Assembly (NCBI RefSeq): GCF_019175385.1
Contig: NC_083344.1
Location: 59,396,782-59,460,781 of the forward strand
DNA length: 64,000 nt
DNA from: Lycium barbarum
Taxonomy: Eukaryota; Streptophyta; Magnoliopsida; Solanales; Solanaceae
Direction: 5' to 3'
This document shows positions 22,879 through 34,135 of this stretch, one piece after another. Within the stretch, counting starts at the first letter, position 1. Each line of letters begins with the position of its first letter. Both the position numbers and the translations under genes were made by a program. The notes below the pieces were generated by a model that was not told the origin of the DNA, did no database searches, and worked only from the letters and a program-made list of their open reading frames with translations.

Positions 22879-22912
22879 GGTTATGGGTGTGTTGCGCGCC
22901 ACACTTATAAAC
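22879..22912 (+). other. Leader hairpin with self-complementary loop GCGCGC
   Basis: GGTTATGGGTGTG pairs with CACACTTATAAAC (12 of 13 positions including two G-T pairs). The loop is TTGCGCGC, with palindrome GCGCGC at 22894-22899. It lies about 50 bases after the primer binding site, in the untranslated leader ahead of gag. Confidence 0.82.
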
Positions 22913-23026
22913 GAGAAGCTGCAGACATCTTAGGAATATATGACCTTCTTTCTTCATAAGAATCATGCGATATAGCTTTGATGTAAGAAATTCTTGTTCT
23001 TAAATCGTGTGTTGTGTATTTCAGAG

Positions 23027-26000
23027 ATGCCTAAAAAAAAAGGCTACAGCAGCCCAAAAGGGCAAGACGGTGGCAGAAAAGCGGGCTGAAAGAGCACCGC
23101 CACCGGTAGTAGAGGAAGATGAGTCCCAGAGTGCGGCTCAATCTCAGTCCTCCCAGACAGTGCCTATTACTGAGGAGCACGTGGGAGCCTCAGCCCCAGC
23201 TCCAGCTCCTCCACCGAATGCTTCTGGCCAAGATGTGAGAGAGGCCATTAATTTGTTGACTCAGTTGGTTGCGGCATAGACTCAGAGGCCAAGCGCAGGG
23301 CAAGGTCACAGGACTGTTAGTGCAAGGGCCCGTGACTTCATTGCTTTGAAACCCCCGGAATTCTTTGGGTCGAAACTGGAGGAGGATCCCCAGGACTTTG
23401 TTGATGGTATGCTAAGGACGCTCCGGTTGATACATGCTTCAGACACCAAATCGGTGGAGCTAGCGTCATACAGATTGAGGGATGTCTCAATCCAGTGGTA
23501 TACGGTTTGGATGGCTTCGCGGGAAGCCAATGAACCTCCGTCGGTATGGCAAGAGTTTGCCGATGCTTTTCTCCGTCACTACATGCCTCCAGAAGTTCGG
23601 CGAGCTAGGGCCGATAAATTCTTGAATCTGAGGCAAGGTAGCATGAGTGCTACAGAGTATAGTCTCCGCTTCAATTCCTTGGCTAGGTATGCTTCGGCCA
23701 TGGTAGCGGATATGGGCGATCGGGTGCACCGGTTTGTGAAAGGCCTAGGGCCACACCTGATGGATAAATGTTTGACTGCGTCCCTTCAGGATGGCATGGA
23801 TATTGCACGCATTCAGGCACATGCTCAATAATTAGAGGAGCACCTACAGCAGCGGAGAAATGAATGTGAGCAGGATAGGGGCCATAACAAGAGGGCCAGA
23901 CCTTCGGGTTCGAGGAGCGAGTCCAGGGGCGGACACAGACAGCAGTTTCCCAGCCATTCAGGGTATTCTATGACCAGTACACCTCCACAGTTCACGGGGC
24001 AGAGATTTGACAGATCTATTCATTCCGAGCCGAGTCAGGGTTATTCGGGGTCTCAGTTTAGAGGTGATTCAGGCCAGCCAAGGCCACTCGTACCACGATG
24101 TTCTCAGTGTGGAAAGTTGCATTGGGGTCAGTGCCGATCAGGTTCAGACGCTTGCTATTCATGTGGTCGGCCAGGCCATATTATGCGTGATTGCCCCTCA
24201 GTACATGGTAGAGGTAGGACCCAGCCATCAGGGTCGGTAGCCGGATCTTCGGCATCTGTACGCCCTACGGGGCCAAGCTCACATGCGCCAGTCGGCCATG
24301 GTAGAGGTAGAGGCAGAGCTCCCAGTACTAGCGGTCCTCAGCACCGTATTTATGCTTTGGCTGGACGCCAAGATCTTGAGTCTTCTCCTGATGTGGTCAC
24401 AGGTATATTATCGGTATTCTCTCATGATGTATATGCTTTGATTGATCCGGGCTCCACATTATCATATGTTACTCCATATATTGCGGGTCGATTTATAATT
24501 GAGCCGGAGTCTATCAAACCTTTTGAGGTGTCTACACCCGTGGGTGACTCGGTAATAGCTCGCCGAGTATATAGGAATTGTGTGATTGTGATTTGTGATC
24601 GTCGTACCATGATTGATTTGCATAAGCTAGAAATGGTAGATTTTGACGTTATTATCGGCATGGATTGGTTGGCTTCTTGTTACGCCAATGTTGATTGCCG
24701 AATGAAGATGGTTCGTTTCCAGTTTCCGGGAGAACCAGTCTTAGAATGGAAAGGGAATGCGGCATCACCAAAAGGTAGGTTTATTTCCTATCTAAAGTCA
24801 AGGAAGATGATCACGAAAGGGTGTATTTATCACCTAGTGCGAGTTCAAGATGTAGAAGCTGAGTCGCCGACCCTTCAGCCAGTTCCGGTAGTGAACGAAT
24901 TTCCGGATGTGTTCCCGGAAGAGGTTCCAGGCCTTCCTCCCAAGCGAGAGATAGATTTTGCGATTGATGTGTTGCCAGACACTAATCCCATATCTATTTC
25001 TCCCTATAGGATGGCACCCGCAGAGTTGAAAGAGTTGAAGGAGCAATTGAAAGACTTGCTTGAAAAAGGCTTCATTCGGCCTAGTTCATCCCCGTGGGGA
25101 GCACCCATATTGTTCGTCCGGAAGAAGGATGGCTCCTTGAGAATGTGCATTGATTATCGGCAATTGAATAAAGTGACAATTAAGAACAAGTATCCCCTCC
25201 CGAGTATTGATGATTTATTTGATCAATTGCAAGGTGTCAAATGGTTTTCAAAGATTGATTTGAGGTCCGGGTATCACCAAGTGAGAGTTAGGGAGAAAGA
25301 TATCCCTAAGACAGCTTTCAGAACAAGATATGGCCATTTCGAGTTCCGAGTAATGTCGTTTGGGCTAACTAATGCACCGGCAATGTTTATGGATTTAATG
25401 AACAATGTATTCAGGCCTTTTCTGGATCGATTCGTGATTGTATTCATCGATGACATCCTAGTGTATTCTAGATCCAAGGCAGAACATGTGGATCATTTGC
25501 GAATTGTCCTTGGAGTTCTTCGAGCTCGAGAGTTATTCGCGAAGTTTTCCAAATGCGAGTTTTGGTTGAACTCAGTGGCATTTCTGGGCCACATTGTTGC
25601 AGCTGACGGTATTCGAGTGGATAGCCAAAAGATTGAGGCTGTGAAGACTTGGCCAAGGCACACGACCCCTACGGAGGTTCGTAGCTTTTTGGGTTTAGCA
25701 GGTTATTACAGAAGATTTGTTGAGGATTTCTCTTCTATTTCTGCACCGCTCACCAAGTTGACTCAGAAGTCAGCTAAGTTTCAATGGACAGATGCTTGCG
25801 AGCGTAGTTTCCAAGGGTTGAAAGACCGACTGACTTCAGCCCCAGTCTTGACACTTCCAGAAGTATTGGAAGGATATGTTATTTATTGTGATGCTTCAGG
25901 CGTCGGGCTAGGCTGTGTATTGATGCAAAATGGTAAGGTGATCGCGTATGCTTCTAGACAATTACGGAAACATGAGCAGAATTATCCTACCCATGACTTA

Positions 26001-27824
26001 GAATTCGCCGCGGTGGTCCATGCTTTAAAGATATGGAGACATTACTTATATGGTGTCCACGTGGATATTTATACAGATCATAAGAGTCTCCAGTACATCT
26101 TCAAGCATAAAGAGTTGAATTTGCGGCAACGACGATGGCTAGAGTTGCTAAAAGACTATGACGTCGAAATCCTGTACCACCCCGGAAAGGCAAATGTTGT
26201 GGCTGATGCTCTTAGTCGTAGGTCGATGGGAAGTCTAAGTGATGTACGACCACAAAAGAAAGAGATGGCCCGTGATCTTCAGCAGTTAGCTAGCCTAGGA
26301 GTCCGAGTGGTGGACTCCGGTAGCAGTGGAGCTATTATTCAGAATTCAGCAGTTTCATCGTTAGTAGCGGAAGTAGAAGAGCGACAATATGAGGATCCCA
26401 TGCTAATGCAGTATAGAGATACACTCCCTCAGAAGGAGGAGTCATCATTTGACATTTCGGAAGACGGAGGTCTCCGATGTCGAGGCAGGTTATGTGTTCC
26501 TGATGTGGCAGGTCTACGCCATCAGATTTTGAGAGAAGCTCATTGTTCCCATTATTCCGTTCACCCTGGAGCGACGAAAATATATCGTGATCTTAAGACT
26601 ATATATTGGTGGAATGGGATGAAGAAAGACGTAGCGGAATTCGTAGCTCAGTGTCCTAATTGCCAACAAGTGAAGATAGAACACCAAAAGCCGGGTGGCT
26701 TATTGCAAGCTATAGAAATCCCAACTTGGAAGTGGGAAGTGATTAATATGGATTTCATTACAGGGTTACCCCGTTCTCGACGTAAATATAATTCTATATG
26801 GGTGATCGTGGATAGGCTCACAAAGTCAGCGCATTTCTTACCGGTCAGAACGACCTATATGGCAGAAGATTATGCCAAGCTTTATCTTAAAGAGATAGTG
26901 ATACTCCATGGCGTTCCGGTATCTATCATCTCCGATAGAGGGACTCAGTTTACAGCCAAGTTTTGGGGGTCTTTCCAAGAAGGTTTAGGGACCCAAGTGC
27001 GCCTAAGCACGACGTTTCACCCACAGACCGATGGGCAAGCTGAATGTACTATTTAGACTCTTGAAGATATGTTACGGGCATGTATGATAGGTTTTGGAGG
27101 AAATTGGGATGACCATTTGCCACTCATCGAGTTTGCTTACAATAACAGTTACCATTCTAGCATTCAAATGGCACCGTATGAAGCTCTATATGGGCGAAAG
27201 TGTAGATCCCCACTTGGGTGGTTTGAAACCGGAGAAGCTAAGTTGATAGGGCCAGACTTGGTCCAGCAAGCAATAGAGAAAGTTAAGCTCATACAAGATC
27301 GGTTGCTAGCGGCTCAAAGTCGTCAGAAGTCCTATGCGGATAATCGTCGAAGAGACTTAGAGTTCGAAGTGAAAGATTGGGTATTCTTAAAAGTGTCGCC
27401 AATGAAGGGCGTGATGAGATTTGGCAAAAAGGGGAAGCTCAGTCCTCGGTATATTGGGCCATACGAAATTGTGTGCAAAATAGGCAAAGTGGCCTATGAA
27501 CTAGATCTACCTCCAGATTTGGAGTCAGTCCATCCAGTATTTCATGTCTCGATGCTTCGGAAGTGTGTTGGAGATCCTACGAGGATCGTCCCAGTGAATG
27601 ATATTCAGGTGACAGAAAATTTAACTTATGATGAAATACCCATTGCCATATTAGATAGGCAAGTACGAAGGCTTAGAAACAAAGAAGTGGCCTCAATTAA
27701 AGTTCTGTGGAGAAATAATAATCAAGAGGAAATGACATGGGAAGCAGAAGAGAATATGCGATCCAAATACCCACATTTATTTCAGCCCTTGGAAGAAGTC
27801 CAAGATGAGACGTCAAAATCATAA
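23027..27824 (+). pseudogene. gag-pol: gag-pol polyprotein of the full-length chromovirus (three stops, one frameshift)
   Basis: One frame is open to 27824 except for stops at 23277-23279 (TAG), 23829-23831 (TAA) and 27054-27056 (TAG). The best start is ATG 23027, but a run of nine A at 23033 puts it one base out of frame. Domains: capsid-like gag (about 23346-23830); zinc knuckle CX2CX4HX4C (24153-24194); aspartic protease with DPGS (24444-24455); reverse transcriptase with FIDD (25443-25454); RNase H with Asp, Glu, Asp codons at 25890, 26001, 26076; integrase HHCC (His about 26550 and 26562, Cys 26652 and 26661); DDE at 26751, 26934, 27042 (35 residues between the last two); GPY (27456-27464); chromodomain (about 27636-27782). 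All catalytic residues I can place are present. The two TAG stops fall where relatives have Gln, as from CAG to TAG. Confidence 0.95.
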
Positions 27825-28029
27825 GGTATGCATGTTTTCCTTTTATATATTCAGGTCGTGTGTGGCCAAATTTCTAGTGCTGTTGTATTATTGCCCTGTG
27901 AGGCATTGTTATTGTGGGTTGTTGTGACAGGGTGGTAGTGCCACATTACAGAGGAAACTCTGGCGAAATTTTTATAGAATTCCCCAAGCCTTTAACATTC
28001 GAGGACGAATGTTCCTAAGGGGGGTAGAA
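27825..28029 (+). other. 3' untranslated region, inverted repeat and polypurine tract
   Basis: It contains CCTGTGAGGCATTG and ACAGAGGAAACTCTG words shared with the internal domains at 37620, 42570 and 60410. Then comes the 20-base inverted repeat AACATTCG-AGGA-CGAATGTT (27994-28013), and the tract AAGGGGGGTAGAA (28017-28029) directly before the 3' LTR. Confidence 0.85.
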
Positions 28030-30458
28030 TGTTACACCTCGGAAAATTTCCCGTTGGTACGCAAGTAAATGAACTAATGAGGTGTGCGAGGAGTGCGAGT
28101 GTATAATGTTTCATGGGAAATGTATGTAAAGGGATATGGATGATTAGAATGAAAAGTCGAGAAATGAGAAAAATTGAAAGTTGGCAAAACTGCCCAGTGG
28201 TCGTATATTGCAAAATACGGACCGTAAAGTGCAATACGGTCCGTAAACTGGCAGTCGTAAACTGCCATGCAAAATCTTCAGCTTTCTGCCAGTGGTCGTA
28301 AAGTGCAAATACGGACCGTAAACTGGTATACGGTCCGTAAACTGCCAGGTCGTAAACTGGCATACCAAACTTCAACTTTCTACCAGCTGAGGAAGAGGTA
28401 TAATATGACCTGGTGGACGGACCGTAAAGTGATTTACGACCCGTAAACCATGGTCGTAAATCACCATGCATGCAGGCCAAAGTTTCTGGTTCTGCTTAAA
28501 CTTAAAAACGACCACGAGGGACGGTTCGTAAACTGAAATACGGACCGTAAACCTCCATGGACGGCCACTGTTCACCCAGCACAGATTTTTCAATTCATTA
28601 AATATGAGGATCAAGACTTGTCTTATTTCATCTACAACATTACACCACTTCTCTCTAGAACTTCCCTCTACATTTATTTTATGAGTTTTCAAGGATTATA
28701 ATTCATCCATAACATTAAGACAAGTAAATCAAGGATAAGGGAATCATCAAGGATCATCCAAGTCAAGAAATCTAAATGGAGAAAAACTAGGGTTTTGCTC
28801 AAAGAAGAGTATTATCAACCAAAGCTTGTTCCTACAACTTCTAAGGTAAGATTCATGATTTTTACAAGATGTTTGAGGTATTGGAGAATTAAAATACATG
28901 GATTGTAGAAGATGTGGTCAACTAGGTCATGAATGATGAATAGTGACATTTTGAGAAATAGTTTGAATTGAGTTATGAATGTTGTTGTGTTGTGATATGA
29001 ATGTGTTATAAATGGTATTAAGATCATGAACTAAACACTTTAGACGAATGGACGAAGATGGGTGTTATAATCATGAATGTGGGTGAATTAGAGGCAAATT
29101 GAGGAATTCTAGATAATGTGGATAATGTGAATGACTAATGGCCATTGTTATGATATTAATGAAGGTATAAATGCCAGCATTTGGAAGGGAACGTGCAAGC
29201 ATAGAATAGTTCGACGGAAAGGTATGTAAGGCTAACCCTTCTTTCATAAGGCATGGTTCTTGGCCAAATTCCTAAATTCCTCTATATGAGTATGTTGTCT
29301 TCACATGGTTGACATTCCGAGCTCATAAGCTCACGACCCTTGATATGTACTATGCTTATACTACGTTCCTCGTATGACGAGTAAGTCTATAATTTAAATG
29401 TAACGATAATGATGAGGATAGAAATGATGATGAGAGTAAAATGAGACTAGAGATGCTTACGAGCTACGATATATGTGTATGTGTGCCTATGAAGGGCTAT
29501 AATAAGACCCCGAGCTTATGTTGCCGGGTAAGACTATATGTATATGACTATGTATAAAGTATGTATACGATTACGAAATGCGCGCACACCTCTGCAAAGG
29601 GTACGGATAACCCTGATGCCTTGGTAGGGCCAGGTATGTATGACCTTGAGCCTTGGTTGGCCAAGTATGTATAAGACACCGATCCCATGAGGTCGGGTAT
29701 GCTATGTAAATGCTATGTATATGAAATGACTATGTATATAATATGAATATGAATGTGAAAAGACTATGTATAGGAATACGGATAAGGACATGTATATGAA
29801 TATGAGCACAAGTATGGTACGAGTATTACTATGGGATACGAACGACGATGTATGCAAGTAAGCGACATGATGATGATATTACTGTCTCCCCTCCTATGCT
29901 ATCTTCGTATGATATCTATTATGCTTCTATATTGATGTTGATCATGCTTTACATACTCAGTACATTCTTCTTACTGACGTCCTTTTGTTTGTGGACGCTG
30001 CGTCATGCCCGCAGGTACGCAGGGAGACAGATTTGATCCTTAGCTGCCTATTCGGAGATTTCATATAGAGCTCCATTTCCTTCGGAGCCATATCTTTTGG
30101 GTACTCGTTCTTTTGTGTATATAATTATGGGCATAGCGGGGTCCTGTCCCGCTAATGTGATATGTCATACTGTTAGAGGCTCGTAGACGTGTGTGTGTGT
30201 GGGTAGATGTGTTTGGCCTTGTCGGCCTATGTTTTGTATATCATTTTGTCGGCCACGTTGGCCCAGGTATATTGATGTAGCATAAATGCCTATGATGATG
30301 TAAATGTGCGGTTGTCCATATGGGACTAGTTGACGAATGAATGGAAATGCATGTATAATTATGTGGCTCACCTAGATGTAAGTATATGAGTAAGCTAAGA
30401 GGGTGCTCGGGTGGGTTAGCACCGGGTGCTCGTCGCGGCCCCGAGTCGGGTCGTGACA
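28030..30458 (+). repeat. 3' LTR (2.43 kb) of the 20824-30458 element
   Basis: It starts TGTTACACCTC and ends GGGTCGTGACA. It retains the segment lost from the 5' LTR, including GGTATGTAAGGCTAACCC (about 29220). It has the palindrome cluster (about 28190-28560), donor-like AAGGTAAGATTC (from 28843), the three-hairpin module (29957-30014, with one stem-1 base changed) and TAGCGGG/CCCGCTA (30134-30154). Confidence 0.95.
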
Positions 30459-30463
30459 TACAC

Positions 30464-30713
30464 ACAAAATATTATTCCCAATTACCATGGTCATACTTAT
30501 TAAGTCCTAAATTATTTCGGAACCACAAACTCTTTATACACCGAGCTCTCGATTTTTTATCCTTGAATATGATCAAATTCTCCGGGCTCGGGTAAATTTC
30601 CTCATGTTGGACGATTAAATTTTTTTTGGTCCAAAAATACGGGATATTATAGCTTGGACCGTATTTTACTCAAATAAATGTTGAAACTCGACAAAACTTA
30701 TTTTCTTCGATTG
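30464..30713 (-). repeat. LTR b, part 2
   Basis: The sequence continues LTR b after the TACAC duplication and matches 57557-57806 and 50880-51127. It is cut at 30713 by the next insertion. No separate function is visible. Confidence 0.85.
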
Positions 30714-33700
30714 TGTCACGACCCAACCCCGTGGGCCGTGACTGGTACCCTAACTGGGTACCCGTACATACCTACCTGACCGAATTTCGTATCATACAGA
30801 TTTTTTTTTTTAAAACAGATGTTACAGACGTGAGCCAATACAGATACGGCACGCGCGCAAACATATATATATCTGGACATATAGAAACGTGCAGATAAGC
30901 CGATAAGGCTAACATACAGACGAAACCTGTAACCCACACATCTATCTACAGGCCTCTACAGACATACAGAATCATATGACGGGACAGGGCCCCGCCGTAC
31001 CCAGAATATCCATACATACAGAGTATACAGAAGACAGAAGATATATATACCAAAAGTATACGCTCCGGATCAAAGGAGCTCTTCAAACAGCAGAATTAGA
31101 ACCCTACGCTGGCGGCGTATCACCTGGTGCGTCGGTACCTGCGGGCATGTGGCGCAGCCCCCGAAGAACGGGGGTCAGTACGAAAAATGTACCGAGTATG
31201 TAAAGCAGAACATAACAGATATAAACATAGTCCGAACCGGAGTCACAGAAATATAACGAACAGAACCATAAATCAGACTGACGGACAGAGTCATGATCCA
31301 GACAGACATACAGAACCGTGTACCATACAAATAAACAGAATTATGGTTCGGACAGACAAACGGAATCATAATACGGATAGACGAGCAGAATCAGAATCCA
31401 TACGGACATACAGAATCAGAATCCATACGGGCATACAGAATCAGAATCCATACGGACATACAGACGTAATCGTCTTTCAGACGGACAGACAGAAATATGT
31501 CGGACAGAATTATGCATGCAGAGTAGTACAGAGTCATACAGAATCATACAGAGGCATGTGCTTATATAAATATAGACAGCACACGCATACATTCATACAG
31601 ATCCCGGCCCTGTCTGGGGGCGCGGTAACAGAACCTGGCCCTCTTAGTACGGGACGCGGTGGACAGACAGAATCAGATCAGATCATATGCCATCCTGGCC
31701 GCCATCCCCATACACAGATCATAATATCATACTGACATACAGATCCCGGCCCGTACGCCGAGGGACGCGGTGAACAATGCAGAGAAATATGCACGATAAC
31801 AGAACCTGGCCCGGGACGCAGTGAAGGAATGCATTGAGACAGACACGAACCGATAAATGAGAAACTACTTACATACAGACTCAACATACAGACTCAATCA
31901 AACTGAAGGGTGCCAAACGGCGAGTCAAAATCAGAGTATCCGGATAGTATGCATAGTACGCGCCTATATCCTACTTAGGGAGGCACGACAGATCATTATC
32001 AGAATCAGATTCTCAGATGTTCAGAAATCATTTTGTAAGAATTTCATGAAAATAGTTGTATCATAATCAAAATAATAGTTCAGATGGTTTCTGAGAAAAT
32101 CGGACAAAACGGAAGTATTTAAAGTATTACAGAAGATATCGGGCCTTGCGGGCCCGCCTCGGACCAACTCGAGGCAACATAGGTAAATTATCGCTAATAG
32201 ACCTTATGAGGTCATCCATAATCGTTTGGAAGTGTTCCGACTCCGTTTAGGGAAGTTTTGTACAAAAACTCACTTTAAAGGCAATTTGTAAGAAAATAGC
32301 TTCAATTGAATTGAAGGAATTGGAGCGGTTTTCCGTCTCGAATTCCGGGGAACGGAGTCGTACTTAAGGCTCGCGACCGAGCCTATCACATCCAGAACAT
32401 GCCTAGGAACAAAGGGAACTGCTTCACATACCTCGATAGCGCCTCACGCTCGCTTGGCGTCGATCCCAAGTTCGTCCAAAATCTAGAAATGGTCAAGTTT
32501 ACCATTTGTTAGTTTCAACTTTTCCATAGTCCAAACTTAACACATACTTGCCTACCGAAATTTCGGCAGCATTTCCTCTGTATATATGACATCCCCAAAA
32601 GTTAAACACATCCAAACAATCAACACAACCCAACAACAATATTCATAATAACGACAAGTAGCTCAAAATACATAATAAGGCACAATTTGCCAACTTTCCG
32701 TCATAACTTAACATTTTCCGTTCCGACCTTACACTTCCAAACCAAACTTATTATTTTGATGTTCATTACCCATCAAATTCATTACAACACGATTTGGAGG
32801 CATATCATACCATTCTCACAAGATATACATAAGATATGCAAACTTACAAACTTTCCATTAAGCCACTACTTGTCCAATGTTTCCTAACTTTCAACATACA
32901 AGTTAATTATACATTTCCATCTTCCAAATTCATCAACAATAATCATAATTTACCTCTTGATACTTTCATTTCCATTTTTTTTTTTACATAAACCATAACA
33001 AAGTTGCATATTCTCCTACAACAACTTAATAACCACTTTTCCATGACAATAAAGATTGTTATCTTTCCATTCACTTCACCATAACACACTTAACACACTA
33101 ACAAGAGTAAATTCATATTCCACCACCAATACCATACCACACGGCCACATACAATATTCTCCAACTTCCATTAATTCATTCCACTTTCATTTCTAATACA
33201 ATTTCCACCATACTACAACTAAATTACAACATGAATTCAAATCATCAAAGACATGTAATATAAGCATACTCACGGCCCAAACACAAGCACTTCCAACACA
33301 CAAAATTTTCATACTTTTCATTCATTTCCACACACCACAACATATATACATATATTTCATGGCATGAAAATGGTAAAATCCTTACCTTTTCTTCAAGTTT
33401 TCCACTTGCTACAAAGTTGTCCTCTTGCCAAACTAATTGTACCAAGTTGTAGAGGACTTTGCACTTAGTAATATTCCCACAAGAATTTGATTTTTAAACC
33501 AAGGATTAGGCTCCCACAATTTTTCTTTCTTTTCTCTCTTCTTTTCTCCTCAAACCCGAAACCCTCTTATCTTTTTTTTTTCTTGCTTGCTCTTTATTTT
33601 TTTCTTGAATGTTCCAAAGATGAACATTGGTCCAAGTATATAGCCTTCATGTTAATTAGTCATGTGACTAATCACATGACCAATATACAAGGTCTTGGGC

Positions 33701-33958
33701 CAACCATGGCCGGTTGGGCCTCCCAATTGGGCCTTAGTTCTCTTATTTTTTTTTTGAGTCCAAATTGTTGGCTACATATTGTAATTCATGGGGTAAGTTT
33801 CCAAAATTCCAATTTTGCCCTTGGCCACCTTTCGTAATCCCACACCATAGTATTCACAACCTACACATTCATACCTAGGAATGTCCAATTGTGGCCTTAT
33901 TCATCACAAGTCCATTTATCTTGAATTTTTCGAATAAGCGAAAATGTCGGATGTAACA
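30714..33958 (-). mobile_element. Solo LTR (3.25 kb, minus sense) with GATTG target duplication
   Basis: On the plus strand it begins TGTCACGACCC at 30714 and ends GATGTAACA at 33958. GATTG lies at 30709-30713 and again at 33959-33963. The uninterrupted relatives at about 51118 and 57800 read CTTCGATTGGTTTAAC, which is the predicted empty site. Landmarks are the GGCGGG/CCCGTC hairpin (30978-30996), the three-hairpin module (31139-31195), 25-bp repeats (31387-31462), hairpins with GGGACGCGG (31600-31830) and the CTGCCGAAATT block (about 32560). It is a different family from LTR b. Confidence 0.95.
31387..31462. repeat. 25-bp tandem repeat, three copies
   Basis: The unit CAGAATCAGAATCCATACGG plus five bases occurs three times in a row within the solo LTR. 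Looser CAGAnAnAn repetition surrounds it from about 31240 to 31560. Confidence 0.85.
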
Positions 33959-33963
33959 GATTG

Positions 33964-34099
33964 GTTTAACTTCAAATCCTTACGATACATGTGTACCATC
34001 ACTTTAACCACCTATAAGCTTGGGGGGATAACCTCATGCCCGTTTCTAATATCATTTAATTCGCACACTTTCCAACACATGAGAATACGGGATGTAACA
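33964..34099 (-). repeat. LTR b, part 3 (LTR start)
   Basis: It completes LTR b; on the minus strand it starts TGTTACATCCCG at 34099, directly after a polypurine tract. It matches 57806-57941. Confidence 0.85.
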
Positions 34100-34135
34100 T
34101 CCTTCCCCCCTTTAGAACATTCGTCCTCGAATGTT
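34100..34135 (-). other. Polypurine tract and 20-bp inverted repeat
   Basis: On the minus strand the inverted repeat AACATTCG-AGGA-CGAATGTT (34116-34135) is followed by AAAGGGGGGAAGGA and the LTR start at 34099. This shows that LTR b acts as the 3' LTR of the 34100-37932 domain. Confidence 0.88.

Larger units (their letters stand above)
20824..30458 (+). mobile_element. Full-length Ty3/gypsy chromovirus (9.6 kb)
   Basis: A complete element with both LTRs, a primer binding site, leader hairpin, gag-pol, inverted repeat and polypurine tract, flanked by TACAC duplications. It inserted in the opposite orientation into LTR b. The LTRs differ by roughly 18 single-base changes in the first 830 aligned bases by eye, plus one large deletion in the 5' copy. 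The gag-pol frame has few lesions, so this element or a sister could recently have supplied proteins to the defective elements around it. Confidence 0.95.

Noticed and set aside
22817..23026. An upstream gag start at the ATG at 23007
   Set aside because: That frame is open into gag only because of the A-run slip; the conserved-looking start is ATG 23027 after the CAG acceptor-like site.
31127..31735. 202-residue open frame
   Set aside because: It overlaps the hairpin and CAGA-type repeat part of the 30714-33958 solo LTR; it runs antisense to that LTR and has no recognizable domain.
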